From assembly GCA_047967505.1 (NCBI GenBank), contig CM106540.1: DNA of 64,000 nt; one strand, 5' to 3'. The stretch is from Dipteris shenzhenensis. Lineage: Eukaryota > Polypodiophyta > Polypodiopsida > Gleicheniales. Shown in pieces: positions 31,131 through 42,483 of the stretch. The stretch's first letter is position 1. Each line of letters starts with the position of its first letter. The notes below the pieces were generated by a model. It did no database searches and had not been told where the DNA came from. It saw only the letters and a list, made by a program, of their open reading frames with translations. Position numbers and translations under genes: made by a program.

Positions 31131-31608
31131 TGTAACAACATGATTTTGTAGTCTAGAATGTATTAGGCTAGCATGATCAAATGTAATAATTAGAAGGTAG
31201 GCTAGGTAGGTTTAAATGGCCAAATGCCATATGGATAATGTATTGAATATGTTGACTAATTAATATATATGGAGCACTCACACATGTAGGTCCTAGGATA
31301 GGAATGGGTAGGAATGCATGGGTATGCATTAATAAATGGTAGGCATAAAAGAGTCATAGGCTAAGGGTAGAATAATGGGGTATGCCTAAGGGGAGGCATG
31401 AGAGGTTGTGACCTCTCGTATGCATGGAATGTGTGTATGAGCCATTATGCATTCATATGTGGTTTGGGGATGGCATGAGCATTGCAGTGTTGTCAATAGC
31501 AAAAGTACACTCACGTGGGCACTCCTTCCACCCCATTTGGAGGGTCAATACTTCTCTAATTCTACATCATTCTCTCACACATGTGTATCCTCCAACCAGT
31601 ACGTGACA
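31131..31608 (+). repeat. 3' LTR of the ACTTA-flanked element
   Basis: 478 bp. The first bases have drifted (TGTAACAACATG versus TGTCACGATACG), but the rest is highly similar to the 5' copy. Confidence 0.92.
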
Positions 31609-31613
31609 ACTTA

Positions 31614-33000
31614 ACTAATCCTACCCCTAACCATGGTTATTGTGAGTTACTTGACCATTGACCAAGGTAAGGTTAAACTAACCTTAGTAAGAACAGAGAC
31701 TAAACCAAGGGTACTTCTAACTAACACTGGTTATAACTGCCACGTGGTAAGAACTTAGAAGACTTTGAAGAAAACTCTGAAGCGAGGAGTGTGATGGCGT
31801 CGAAGCGGCAATGAAATTGGCCAGGAAGGCTTAGAGAGCACGTAGGAGGCAGCTGTTGCAGATCTAAAGCTCATGAAGATGCCGGGAGCCACTCGTAGGT
31901 CAAGTGCCGTGGAAGATCAGCTTATGTCCGCCTTTGGTTGAGATTCTTCAACTGCATCCAAACATCTTCTTTCTGCAAATCTTTTAATGTTCTACTCTTT
32001 GTTGATCATCTAGCATTGGCCTCTGGCTTCGTTGATTCTGCATCCTCGGTAACAGTCGATTCGCCTGGGATCGTTTCTACGCAGATCACCCTACTCAACG
32101 GGGAGACTTTGTAGAATACATTGCTACTCTGCTCTGGCGAAAGAGAATGATTAAGAATTGCAATGGGCTTATGTGGAGTGAAGAAATTGATGGAAGGAGC
32201 CCGTTTTGGCGCTAGTGCTGTCGGTTCTGAGATTTGTAGACAGAGAGGCCGCTCCAAAGTAGGCTGTTGATGAAGGTGGCCCGTTGGCCCATTCTAGAGG
32301 CCTGTGGAGGAAATATGTGCTCACAAGGAGATCCGTGAAGGAAAGGCTGAGAATCCGTCTATGCTTAGATGCACCTAGGGAGATGTGTGGAGGTCCCTTG
32401 CCACCCAGAGTTCGTTTTGCTAGAGCGGGCTGGCTGTTGGAGCCTTAGTCATTGAAGTTGGTTGGTCTGAGTTGAAGGAGAGGCTGAGGAGCAGCTCGTT
32501 AGAGGCATCCTCTAGTCATCGAGTGATGAGGCTCGTCTATGGAGCCTTCGTAGATGCTGATTGCTTGTTGGTTTGCATGGACAGCCACTCAAACTTTGTG
32601 GAGGTTGGACTTAGTGGTGGCTGAGGGAGGAATGGCAACAAGGAGGCTAAAATCGCCAACCAAGGAGAATTGCCTTGCAACATTCCTCACACAGGAAATC
32701 CATTCATTTGTTGAGGATGCTGGTTGAAGCTTCTTCTCAGAGAACCTTGAGGATCTTTCTCTCTTTTTCAAGAACTGAGCTTGCCTTGCTCACACCTCAT
32801 GAGACACCTCTCTCATGAATTTCTCATAAGAAGAATTGAAATGAGCGGAAACCAATGGATGGAAACTTGTCTCACAGAGAACACTCAAGAAAAACTGCTC
32901 AATCTAAAACTAAAACTAGCTTTGGAGAAAACATGAGCTCCTAAGGCATACATATAACTAATCTAGGAGTCTAGACCTATGCTCTGATACCAACAAAAAG
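31614..33000 (-). other. Unassigned, possible LTR-element interior
   Basis: A minus-strand TGGTATCAGAGC at 32,992-32,981 looks like a primer-binding site. Downstream on that strand are short Ser/Pro-rich frames (32589-32771, 32006-32257) with no family match. I could not define flanking LTRs. Confidence 0.35.
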
Positions 33001-33035
33001 TTATTATGTGTATAACACTTATGGATACTTTAAAA

Positions 33036-33950
33036 CTATAAATGCGAGATTGCTGTGAAACCTGTTTTGCATACTGCGTGGGTAAAAGGGTCCCAAAAAA
33101 CATAAAGAGCGAGTAGGTTTGGGCTGAAAAATATGACCTTGGGGCGCGGATGTAAAGCATTAATGCCAATGGGGACCTTTTTGAGATATAGGTACCATGC
33201 CCCCTTCCATTTCTCGATCACGTGCATGACAACTAAGTCGATGATGCTAAGATGATAAAACTTATACTTTAGGAACTTGCGTGATACCTCTAACTCAGTC
33301 TGCTTAGTAATGGGGTTTTGGTAGATGTCAAGAATATTTTCCCACATTGGTGTGGCCTCAGTGATGGTGATGCCCAAGAGCTTTCTCAACATGGCAAAGG
33401 AGATGGGTGAAATAAGCAAGCAGGTTTTGGGTGGTTGGGCTTGGGAAAAGCCAAGATCTATTCCGTAGCTCGGCCTTGTAGTTGTCCCACTACCCCTTGG
33501 CCTTGGCCTTGACTACCAAATCAAATTCATGGTTCACCCAATCATACAAACTGACATTGACTAGAAGGTGTTCCCTCGGTGTTCCAATGGGATGACTCAA
33601 ATGCGGGGCGAATACATATGGCCAAACACGGTCCTCCCTGACTCTTGTATGACTTCCATGGTGTGGAAGGCAGCAATATGTACACTCTCTCTCATAGGGA
33701 TCACATGGAGAATGTCTATGAGGAGATGAAGAGCAATTGGTATCATGTCGAAGAGGACAGGGAGGGGCTCAACATTGAGAACCATTGTTGTCCCTGTTTC
33801 TCCCAAGTGCAAGTTTCGAGGGTGTTGGTCACCTACAGTCGTGTCGTTGCTCGTTGTAGCATAGGTCCTTGATTCGTATTCTGATGAGAGGTGTAGGCTA
33901 ATGTGTTGAAAGCAAATCTCATGCATGGGTGAGAAAGAGGGCTTGATCAT
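33036..33950 (-). pseudogene. Unrecognised decayed coding-like frames
   Basis: Two minus-strand frames (33597-33950, 117 codons; 33036-33419, 127 codons) are joined by a readable stretch with stops. They have ordinary protein-like composition rich in aromatic and aliphatic residues. Both lie on the same strand as the CACTA transposase, and I do not recognise a domain. They may be transposon cargo or a dead retroelement frame. Confidence 0.3.
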
Positions 33951-34129
33951 AACGATTGATGGAGACTCTCGCCTCCATTGGAATTCAAGGGTTTAGAAGG
34001 GGATTTCAGGGTTCGAAAAGGGGACACGGTTGAGAGAGCTATCTAGGAGTTCTAGGGTTCAGAGGGGGTTGTAAGGTTTAGGAGGAGTCCAATGTTGAGG
34101 AGTGGAGAGCTAGTCTCCTTTGCGGATTC

Positions 34130-34440
34130 GAGGGGTAAGGGTTGAGGAGGAGGGACAAGGAAGGAAGAGGAAGAGGGAGGAGTGTCAAGGAGGAGGGAGG
34201 AGGAGAAGGGAGGAGGAGGGAGAAGGAGGAGGAGGGTGGAGGAAGAGGGAGGAGGGAGGAGGAGGAGGAGGGTGGAGGAAGAGAGAGAAGGAGGAGGGTG
34301 GAGGAAGAGGGAGGAGGGAGGAGGAGGAGGGTGGAGGAAGAGGGAGAAGGAGGAGGAAGAGGGAGGAGGGAGGAGGAGATGGAGAAGGAGGAGGAGGAGG
34401 AGGAGGGAGGAGGAGGGAGGAGGAGGAGGGTAGGGAGTGC
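34130..34440. repeat. Polypurine (GGA/GAG)n tract
   Basis: About 300 bp almost purely A and G on the plus strand, built of GGAGGA, GAGGGA and GGTGGA units. It yields long Glu/Gly/Arg open frames on plus and Pro/Ser/Leu frames on minus, all artefacts. Confidence 0.95.
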
Positions 34441-34599
34441 AAAGGTAAGGGCGTGCTAGAACACGATAGTGTAAGAGAGCATGGACGCAATGGAGATCAA
34501 TCACATGAACACAATAGTGAGCTTGAACACTGAATCCCAAAGAGTGGGAGCTTCATTTCATTGAGAGATATTTATACATGGTCTCTACACAATCCCTAG

Positions 34600-34740
34600 G
34601 TACCTCCGTGGTGGGACCTCTTTTGTAGGAGACCTTTTGGACAAGTCCCTCCACATTTGGGGGAGACCTTTTGGGTCTCTACACAAAGTGGGGGGACCTT
34701 CGGGTCCCTACACAAAGTGGGGGGACCTCAAAAAGTGTAG
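34600..34740. repeat. Short tandem repeats (GGGGGACCT..CTACACAAAGT)
   Basis: Imperfect units of roughly 35-40 bp containing 'gggtccctacacaaagtggg' recur at least three times, followed by TCTCTC runs. No coding sense. Confidence 0.7.
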
Positions 34741-34929
34741 GCTTTTAGTCTCTCTCTCTAGATTTAGTATTTCTCTCTCTAGATCCTGATTTTGCAAGTA
34801 TGATTGGATCTTTTCTAGAGAGGATTTTGGCTATCCTCATCCTTTAAGATTCATCATACCATCTTTCAGGCTCAAGATATTACAAGCAGAGCTTTGCCAC
34901 TACTCTACACACACAATGCTCTCATCATT

Positions 34930-36170
34930 GTCCTCCTAGACTGCACTTTTGGCCCTTGTTGCCACCGGGTTAACAACTACTGTGGACCGATTTGATTACC
35001 CGTCGAGTTATGGTTGAGTCTACAGATGATGTTGTGTTGCACCTGTTTTTACCCAATGAGTATGGTAAAGATGGCATCGGTGATATATGGAGCGAGCTTG
35101 TTGTCGATCTTTTCCCTATAATCCACGAACATTGTAGATTGCTTGCTCAGTTTTTAAGAAGCCATTGTCAACCATTTCTTCGAACAAACACACATAACGC
35201 CCTGATATGGCTCTTTGAAAGAGGTGACTTGTTGTTTGAGCATCTATCTGTTGATTTGGATTGAAGCTAAGGTTGGTGGGCAAATGGTCATAAGCCTTGC
35301 ATAATTGATGTATGCTTGTCCAAGGCTCTGATGAGTGTTTCCTAGCTTGTCCATTTGATCTTGGAGTTTCTATTGATTAACGGCCAATTTCGAAGTGCAT
35401 CTACACTATCTAGATCATGATGATTGGCATCCCACCAGTAGTGACGGGGTACCACATCAAATGTAGGATGTGTGAAGGAAGATGGATCTTGTAAGTACTC
35501 AAGGAGGTACTTTTTGTTGAATAGATTTGGTTTATGCCAAGCAGCAGGCTATGGCTCCAATTTGTTGTTGACGTCTAGAGTGATTTGCGCTTGGCGGATA
35601 CTCATTGAAATTTCAGAGAGGTCCCATCCTCCTCTTGACTGCATGTCTAGGTATTGCCTCCAAAAATCACCAATGGGATTACCAGGCATGGGAATCCTAT
35701 CTTTATCCTGCTATAACTCTCGTGTGGGTGTGCGATTTGGATTATCCAATTCTTTAAGCTCATTGATGGAATCACTAATGGTGGCTTCCATTGAAAACTC
35801 AAGGGAGATATGAGGAATATGTGGTCTTGGGGGAGAGGAAGAGGTTATAGGGGAAAAGCTTGAGGTGGAAGCAAGTCATGAATTTGAGAAGGTAGAAGTA
35901 GGGATGTTGGTGGAAAGTGGAGGGAGAGCAGGGAAAATGGATTTAGCAACTTGATAGTCCTCAAGGGATGGATTGTCAAGTGTTGGAAAAAAGTTAGGTG
36001 TAACTGGATGATAGAAGTTAGATTCTTGGATTAGGTGGTAGTTTTGAGAGGCATTGTCATTATGCACATCTTCCTCTTGGCTCATATTGTGATCTTCATC
36101 TTCTTCGCTAGATTCATTGGGATCAATTGGATCCGACATTGGTAGTGGCATCTCCATATCCACATCTCTA
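34930..36170 (-). pseudogene. Long decayed frame downstream of the CACTA transposase
   Basis: The minus strand keeps one reading frame for over 1 kb with only about five stops (first TGA near 35,878, then TAG, TAG, TAG and TGA). It starts with an acidic stretch (DPNESSEEDEDHN, 36,163-36,080), follows a Ser/Pro-rich linker and continues with Trp/Tyr-rich text (RHYWWDANHHD near 35,430). The first part is probably the acidic C-terminal tail of the CACTA transposase. I do not recognise the rest. Persistence of one frame through single-codon stops indicates a former coding region. Confidence 0.5.
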
Positions 36171-36179
36171 TCTTCAAAA

Positions 36180-39000
36180 ATTTACTTACTTCGTGGTGCA
36201 ACTTGGATCACGTACCACCATCTTGGATCAGAACAATCCGGATGAAAAACCATCTATATTGAAGATGGGTGCCAAATGTCATCAATTATATATATGAAAT
36301 TATGCTTAAGTACATGTATCAATGGATCTTTAAAAACAAAAGCTTCGATTAATTAAATCATTAGTATGCACCTGCTCACAGTGCTCGGGAAGAACAAAAG
36401 TATCACTTTCATCGGTCCAATGTTTGGTGGAGTCTATTGTAAAGAAACCGCTACTATCTTTTCTCACTGTCGAATGGGGACCATTGTAAATAGTTCTAAA
36501 CCATTTTACATCAAGAATGAAAATACTAAATAATGAAAATACTAAATCGTCTGAAATCAACTTCATAGATTTCGCCTATGGTTCCACAATAATCCAACTG
36601 TGAGGAGAGAAGATTGGTATCCGAAGCACTTGATCGGCTATCTTGTGTGAAGTTAGACATGACTCCACAATCATACGTGACTCTCTTTGAATCGATGCGT
36701 TCCATGCAAAAATGTTGTCCATATGACCATAATGCACTTTACTTTTTGTACTGTAAAAGAGCATCATTAAAACAATGAAGATGCATCTATTTTATAGCGT
36801 ATATTGCCACAAATAATTACTTAAATACGTCAAGAGGTAAGAAACTTACATGCATCATACATCCAAATGATAACTCTTGCTCGCGCTCATTTATTGTCTC
36901 TCCATCGCGTTCGGCTTTACATAGAGCTAGTTGTAGCCAATCAAGTGACATGTGAGTGGGGAGAAGAGCCAGATCCCATGGATATGGTTGCGATCGCCTG
37001 TACATTACTCTGAATCTCGTCCTTGCATTTATTCTTTCTGCTTTGGCCACTTCATATCTCTCAATCCACTTCTGCATCTCAGGGCTATTGAGGATACAAA
37101 ACTTATTGAATTTCTCCATTTGCTCTTCGCTCATCTTTCTTTCAATCCCTTTTCCTTGGGGAACCTCGCCAACGATGTGATCGTCATCCTTGTTATGCCA
37201 AGCTTGCGGCATATCGGGATTCGTGGATGCAAGAAACTCCGTGATATATACTAATGACTCTTGCACAAGCCATCCCTCTGCCATGCTTGCTTCTGGTCTT
37301 GCTCTTTGTCTTACAAATCCCTTCAAAGTTTTCATAAACCGCTCGAGAAAAAACATCCATCGACTATGAACGGTACTTGCAATAGCCACCTCATCAACTA
37401 TGTGCACAAGCAAGTGGACTTGAGTTGTCATAATGCTCGAGGGAAAGTGCTTCTCAAGCAAGCATAGGGCTTCGATGGATTCCACCCTAGCCTTCTCGAT
37501 GCTCGATATGGAGATCTCTTTTTGAGATATCCACCTATTTCACATGTCCATGTAAGATATATTCATAATCAATCTATAGATTATTCAGGTTAAATTGAAG
37601 AAAATGCAATCAATGCGATTTTATAGTAAGCATACCTCACAATACCACTGATCTTGAATATAGCATTTCTAACATCTTCTTGTAAGCACCCTTTTATTGT
37701 AATTGAGGATGAACTATCAAAGTAACAAAGAAGTCATGTCAACAATATAACATAATCATAATTACGCTAATGCATCACGATTATCGGTACATTAATTCTA
37801 CAGCTTAGAATACCTGTAAGACCTTGTGCCAATCATGGGACTTAAGCCCACTAAGCTTATTGTCCTTTGAAAATGCTCCTTTCAAGCAATGCATGTACCC
37901 TGTCGGTGTTTGAAAAGAGGCAATGTCTGCCTTGACCGCTGCCTCCTCCCTCGTAAAGAGGATCCACGTTGCTTTCGGGAGGACAACTTTTCCCGAAGCA
38001 TGCACTTGGGGCCACAAATGAGACATCCTATTCATAGCATGCAAGTCTTCTCGCACTCCTCTCGAGTCTTTGGAACCAACCAAGTGTGCCCAAATAGTAG
38101 CCCCCACATTCTTGAAGATATGCATGGGATCCAAGAGATGATTGATTTGTAACTTTCCCTAATAAGGAAGCTCGTGAAAGATCGATAGCCTCTTCATACC
38201 ATGAGGAGGTTCCTCTCCATTCGCCCTCCAAGCTTGAATCCAGTCACTTACCTTCAAATATGATGGTGGTGGATCAAGCTGACCTCCACGTGCGAGATGG
38301 TCCAGCGGAAGGTATTGAGCGTGACCTTCATAAACATTTTTCCTCATATGTTTGGAGTATCGTGCAAGCAATTTCAAACCCGGTCCACAAACAAGACAAG
38401 CATGGTACCCACTTGTAACAACAAGTCCTGCACGCGTGCATGAATGTGTTAGTATAAGACATGCGTGCGAAAGAGAGTCATAAAAGCATAATCCTATATT
38501 ATACTTGTAGAGACACAACCATGTACCTGTGCACTCTCCATATCCTGGGTAGTCATGCATGGTCCACATCAAGATACCCCTGACCAAAATATCATTGGTA
38601 TGTCTAGGAGCTCTGGAAATATCAAAGACCCGCACTCCTCTCCATAATATCTGTAACTCCTTTATCAAAGGTGCCATGTACACGTCCATATTTTTTGCCT
38701 TGTACTTCCCTGGCACAAGTAGTGCAAGCATGAGGTGTCCCTTTTTTATTGTTAGCTATGGTGGGATATTGTAATTCATCATGACTATGGGCCATGTCGA
38801 CCAAAATGTCGAGCGTAATCCGAAAGGATTCACGCCGTCCCCATACATCCGCAAGTGGCGCATGATAATACGACGTTGATGTCATACTTCTCACTTGCAA
38901 TGAGTGCAATGACAATATAACCTCTCTGTAAGCCACTTTGTGCTCCCGGGCATTGGCGCATCATCGGCGGACAAGCTTCCACTCATCCCTTCCATCTGCA
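36180..39000 (-). pseudogene. CACTA (En/Spm) TNP2-type transposase, inactivated
   Basis: Exons read in the family order on the minus strand. Transposase_21/tnp2 starts near 38,850 (DGVNPFG, then YNIPP, LALLVPGKY, DVYMAPLIKEL) and continues to 37,805 (YHACLVCGP, LDPMHIFKNV, SGLKSHDWHKVLQ). DUF4218 lies at 37,485-36,817 (EALCLLEKHFP, RWMFFLERFMKTLKGFVRQRARPE). DUF4216 lies at 36,767-36,190 (KVHYGHMDNIF, VKWFRTIY, SDPRWWYVIQVAPR). Two expected Trp codons are TAG: after YNIPP near 38,756 and after ELPY at 38,162. At least one further in-frame stop and a frameshift near 38,900 occur. The enzyme normally excises and inserts CACTA elements in the nucleus. This copy cannot make it in full. Confidence 0.88.
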
Positions 39001-39100
39001 CTTATAAAATCACAACATAAGTTGCAAGGAAATATATTAACAGTTATAAAATAGCATCTATGAACTTCTTTTTGAACTTTAAACATAAAGTGTCCTAAAG

Positions 39101-39237
39101 CGTCGGTATATAGCGACGTTTTGACCTATTCCATCGCTATCTAGCAACGATTTGCTTTGTTCCGTTGCTATATAGCGATGCTTTTAAATATAAGCATCGC
39201 TATATAGCGATTGACCAACGTCACTATATAGCGACAC
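39101..39237. promoter_or_regulatory. Cluster of five GTCGCTATATAGCGAC-type palindromes between divergent CACTA genes
   Basis: Units at about 39101-39118, 39132-39151, 39163-39180, 39195-39211 and 39219-39235 share the self-complementary core GTCGCTATATAGCGAC with one to three changes each. The same word fills the right subterminal region (42938-43048). They are likely transposase-binding sites. Their place between the 5' ends of two divergent genes would let the element's own protein act on its promoters, by analogy with TnpA of Spm. Confidence 0.7.
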
Positions 39238-39239
39238 TG

Positions 39240-40200
39240 TGGGTTAAAACCCGAACCTCGTGACGTGCAGCGCCTTCTTTAGCAATCTCTATTGTAAGCT
39301 ACAATCTCTCCTCCCACCTATTTCCGATGACCTCCCACTCTATTCTCCACTCCTTACCACACCTCACCCCTCTCCTAACACTTGTGCTCCCTCTCCACCC
39401 TTCTTCCTCTTTCTTTTCTTGAAAAGAAGTTTTTCAAGAAGGTGAGTCTCTTTGAACAATGTAGGTTCTTTTTTTGTGAGATTTCGTTTCGTGAGTGTTG
39501 AAGGATGTTTCTCCTTGTATTGCTAAGGCTATGTGCTAGTTTTCATGCTTGATTTCAAAGGATTGAAGCCAAAAAATGAGATTTTGTGAAAGAAAGAAGA
39601 TTCACCTCTTCTAGTCTTTTTTGTATTTCTCTTCCTTTGCTTTCTCCTTGTCTCCTCAATCCAATCTCTTTGAGAAATTACTTCTTTAAACTCCTCCTTC
39701 CTCTAACTAGTTATTTGAAATGGTATGTTTCCTCTCTTTTGTAGGGCCAGTCCACAAAACACCGAGCGGGATGTACTATTCCAGGTAAGAAAGTGCTTCC
39801 TCATTTTCCTTTTGTTATTTTTGTTATTTGCATTGGCAAGTAGCTAGCGCCTTAAGTGCTAGCTATAGTGATGGGCGGAGGAACCCTCTCTTCCCTCTTC
39901 TTTCCCTCTTCTCTCCTCTTTCGTCTCTTCTTTTTCCCTCTTCCTTTATCCCTCTTTCAATCTCTTTTCTCCTCTTCTTTTTGCCCCTCTTTCAATCTCT
40001 TTTTCCCTCCTTTCCTTCTCTTCTTTTTTTCATCTTTCAATCTCTTTTCCCCTCTTCTTTTTTTCCCCTCTTTTAATCTCTTTTTCCCTCCTTTCCTTCT
40101 CCTTCTCCTTCAATCTCTCAATCTCTTTCCCCCTCTTTTTCCCTCTTTCCTTTCCCTCTTCTTCTCTCTTTCCCCCCCTCTTTCCCCTCTTCCAATCTCT
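39240..40200 (+). other. Probable leader and intron region of the second CACTA gene
   Basis: Pyrimidine-rich non-coding sequence with possible splice donors (AAGGTGAGTC near 39,440; CCAGGTAAG near 39,783). From 39,885 onward it becomes a CTTT/CCCT tract whose Phe/Leu/Ser open frames are artefacts. Confidence 0.4.
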
Positions 40201-40204
40201 TTCC

Positions 40205-41475
40205 CCTCTTTCATGCTCATACTCTTATGCTCATGCATAAGCATAAGCATAAGCATGAGCATATGTCTCCTTCTCTTATGCTCATGCATAAGCATAAGCA
40301 TGGGCATATGTCTCATTCTCTTATGCTTATGCTTATGCATGAGCATATGTCTCTTATAAGCATAAGCATGAGCATATATATCCTTCTCTTATGCTTATGC
40401 TTATGCATGAGCATATGTCTCTTTTTCCCTCTTTCCTTTCCCTCTTCTTCTCCCTTTCTTTCCCTCTTTCCCCTCTTTCATGCTCATGCTCTTATGCTTA
40501 TGCATAAGAATAAGCATGAGCATGAGCATATGTCTCCTTCTCTTATGCTCATGCATAAGCATAAGCATGAGCATAAGACTTATGCTCATGCTTATGCTTA
40601 TGCATGAGCATAAGAGAAGGAGACATATGTCTCTTTTTCCCTCTTTCCTTTCCCCCTTATTCTCTCTTTCCCCCCCCCTTTCCCCTCTTCCAATCTCTCT
40701 TTCCTTTCCCTCTTCTTCTCTCCTCCCCTCTTTCCCCCCTCTTTTCCCTCTTTTATGCTCATGCTCTTATGCTCATGCATAAGCATAAGCATGAGCATAT
40801 GTCTCATTCTCTTATGCTTATGCTTATGCATGAGCATATGTCTCTTTTCCCCTCTTTTCCTTTCCCTCTTCTTCCTCTTTTCCCCTCTTTTCTCCCCTCT
40901 TTCCCCTCTTTCATGCTCATGCTCTTATGCTCATGCATAAGCATAAGCATAAGCATGAGCATATGTCTCTTTCTCTTATGCACAAGCATGCACATAAGCA
41001 TAAGAGAAGGACACATATGCTCATGCTTATGCTTATGCATGAGCATAAGAGACATATGCTTATGCTTATGCATGAGCATAAGAGACATATGCTTATGCTT
41101 ATGCATGAGCATATGTCTCCTCTTATGCATAAGCATAAGCATAAGCATAAGAGAAGGAGACATATGCTCATGCTTATGCTTATGCATGAGCATAAGAGAA
41201 GGAGACATATGCTCATGCATAAGCATGAGCATATGTCTCTTTTTCCCTCTTTCCTTTCCCTCTTCTTCTCTCTTTCCCCCCCTCTTTCCCCTCTTCCAAT
41301 CTCTCTTTCCTTTCCCTCTTCTTCTCTCTTCCCCTCTTTCCCCCCCTCTTTTCCCTCTTTCATGCTCATGCTCTTATGCTCATGCATAAGCATAAGCATC
41401 AGCATATGTCTCCTTCTCTTATGCTCATGCTTATGCTTATGCATGGGCATATGTCTCCTCTTATGCATATGTCTC
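40205..41475. repeat. CATAAG/CATGAG palindromic satellite interleaved with CT tracts
   Basis: Units of GCATAAGCATAAGCATGAGC followed by ATATGTCTC, and their reverse complements, repeat dozens of times. They alternate with C/T-rich blocks (for example 40425-40480, 40625-40750, 41235-41355) that resemble each other, giving a higher-order repeat. Both strands translate to Met-Leu-Met-His-Lys-His or Leu-Cys-Ser-Cys-Ile-Ser strings through the same cause. It lies inside the CACTA element upstream of the second gene's coding part. Confidence 0.9.
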
Positions 41476-41519
41476 CCTCTTTTCCCCTCTTTCCCCCCTC
41501 TTTCCCCTCTTTCCTCTCT

Positions 41520-42483
41520 TGAGCGTCCCGAGACACAGTTTCAATCAGGTCCCTTGCCCTCTCCTAATCCCATTGCTACTCCTCTCTCCGGAAGCGCTTG
41601 CACAGCTTCCACTCGCTCTGACTCTGCCACTACCATCAGTCCTCCTTACCCAGACGAGGACCTCTCCTATCAAATCATGGCTGTCAGAGAGATAATAGAA
41701 GATAGAAAGGGCAAAGCAGTGATGGCTATCATGAGGCGGTTGATGAGCCATCACTTCAAGAGCGGCATTGCTACCGATTGGCGGTATCAAGATGACCAAA
41801 AGAAGCAGGCGGTCATCGATGAATTAAAACAAAAATACCCTAACTCACCAAATTGGGAGTTTAATGAGAATTATATGCGAGAGCGCATGGGTTTGGTCTT
41901 GAAGCATCGTAGATTAACCTTGCGTACTTCCATCGTAAAGGGGATGGCTAAACCCAACTGGGCAGACAAAGCTGATTGGAAGTTCTTCAAGAAGCAGAAT
42001 AGGGACCATCTCGAAATGTTCGAGGGTCAGAGGAGGGTTGCGAGGAGACGGCTGGACATCGTAGGCACTTCGCACTTTGGTGTAGGCAAACGGTTGGCGT
42101 TCGAGGCAACCGTGGTAAGTCTACTTCTTCTCATTTAATGTATTGTTCTATTTGTTTTACTACATATTACATGCACTTTATCTGACTCTAACTCTCGTAA
42201 ATTAGATCCACAATAAGCTGCGATGGGTTGTCTTCCTACAGATGCAGAGACGCGACGCGCGTTTCGCATAGAAACAAAGCCGTGGTTTATTGAGCAAGAG
42301 GCAATGGGAGCGACGGTCGATTGGGCTGAGGTGGTTGCTCGCACGGTATAAGTCTACTCCTACTTGTAATCTCACTTTTTAAATTGTTTTATTCTTTAAG
42401 TTCCAATCTAATTTTCAATTTATATGGTTCAATCTTAGGGTCAAAGCTCAAGCGTTCCATCACCGGAGGCGAGCGATCACTAG
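41520..42483 (+). CDS. Second CACTA gene, Transposase_24 (Ptta/En/Spm)-like
   Basis: The conserved part starts near 41,640 (DEDLSYQIMAVREIIEDRKG), then DWRYQDDQKKQAVIDELKQKYP, ADWKFFKKQNRDHLE and TSHFGVGKRLAF. That layout fits the plant Ptta/En/Spm-type second ORF, thought to bind element ends. Exon ends: donor at 42,114 (GTG|GTAAGT), middle exon to 42,345 (ACG|GTATAA), last exon 42439-42483 (GQSSSVPSPEASDH and TAG). The middle exon reads RRAFRIETKPWF and VDWAEVVA in a frame that does not join the first exon without a stop or shift, so a small indel or another acceptor is involved. The start is unknown, because upstream in-frame sequence is satellite. Confidence 0.72.

Larger units (their letters stand above)
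28233..31608 (+). mobile_element. Complete coding-free LTR element (LARD-like)
   Basis: LTRs at 28233-28723 and 31131-31608 start TGTCACG (TGTAACA in the 3' copy) and end CGTGACA. A 5-bp target duplication ACTTA lies at 28228-28232 and 31609-31613. A primer site TGGTATTAGAGCCAAG starts at 28,726, with one mismatch to the usual TGGTATCAGAGC. The purine-rich CAAGAGGGCA precedes the 3' LTR. The 2.4-kb interior has no recognisable gag or pol. It runs from GC-rich (28,915-29,300) to pyrimidine-rich (29,330-29,640) to A-rich (29,650-29,960). Confidence 0.92.

Noticed and set aside
34120-34540. Long Glu/Gly/Arg-rich and Pro/Ser-rich ORFs
   Set aside because: They come from a polypurine tract and are open in all frames on both strands.
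34889-34905. CACTACTCTACAC as the left CACTA terminus
   Set aside because: Beyond the first six bases it does not match the right terminus (CACTACAAGGCATAGG). The preceding three bases (TGC) also do not match the TGA duplication.
40205-41475. A CRISPR-like or tandem protein-coding array (Met-Leu-Met-His-Lys repeats, up to 403 codons)
   Set aside because: Units are simple CATAAG/CATGAG words without unique spacers. Both strands and several frames are open for the same compositional reason, and the genome is a plant's. Only the segment after about 41,640 looks like protein.
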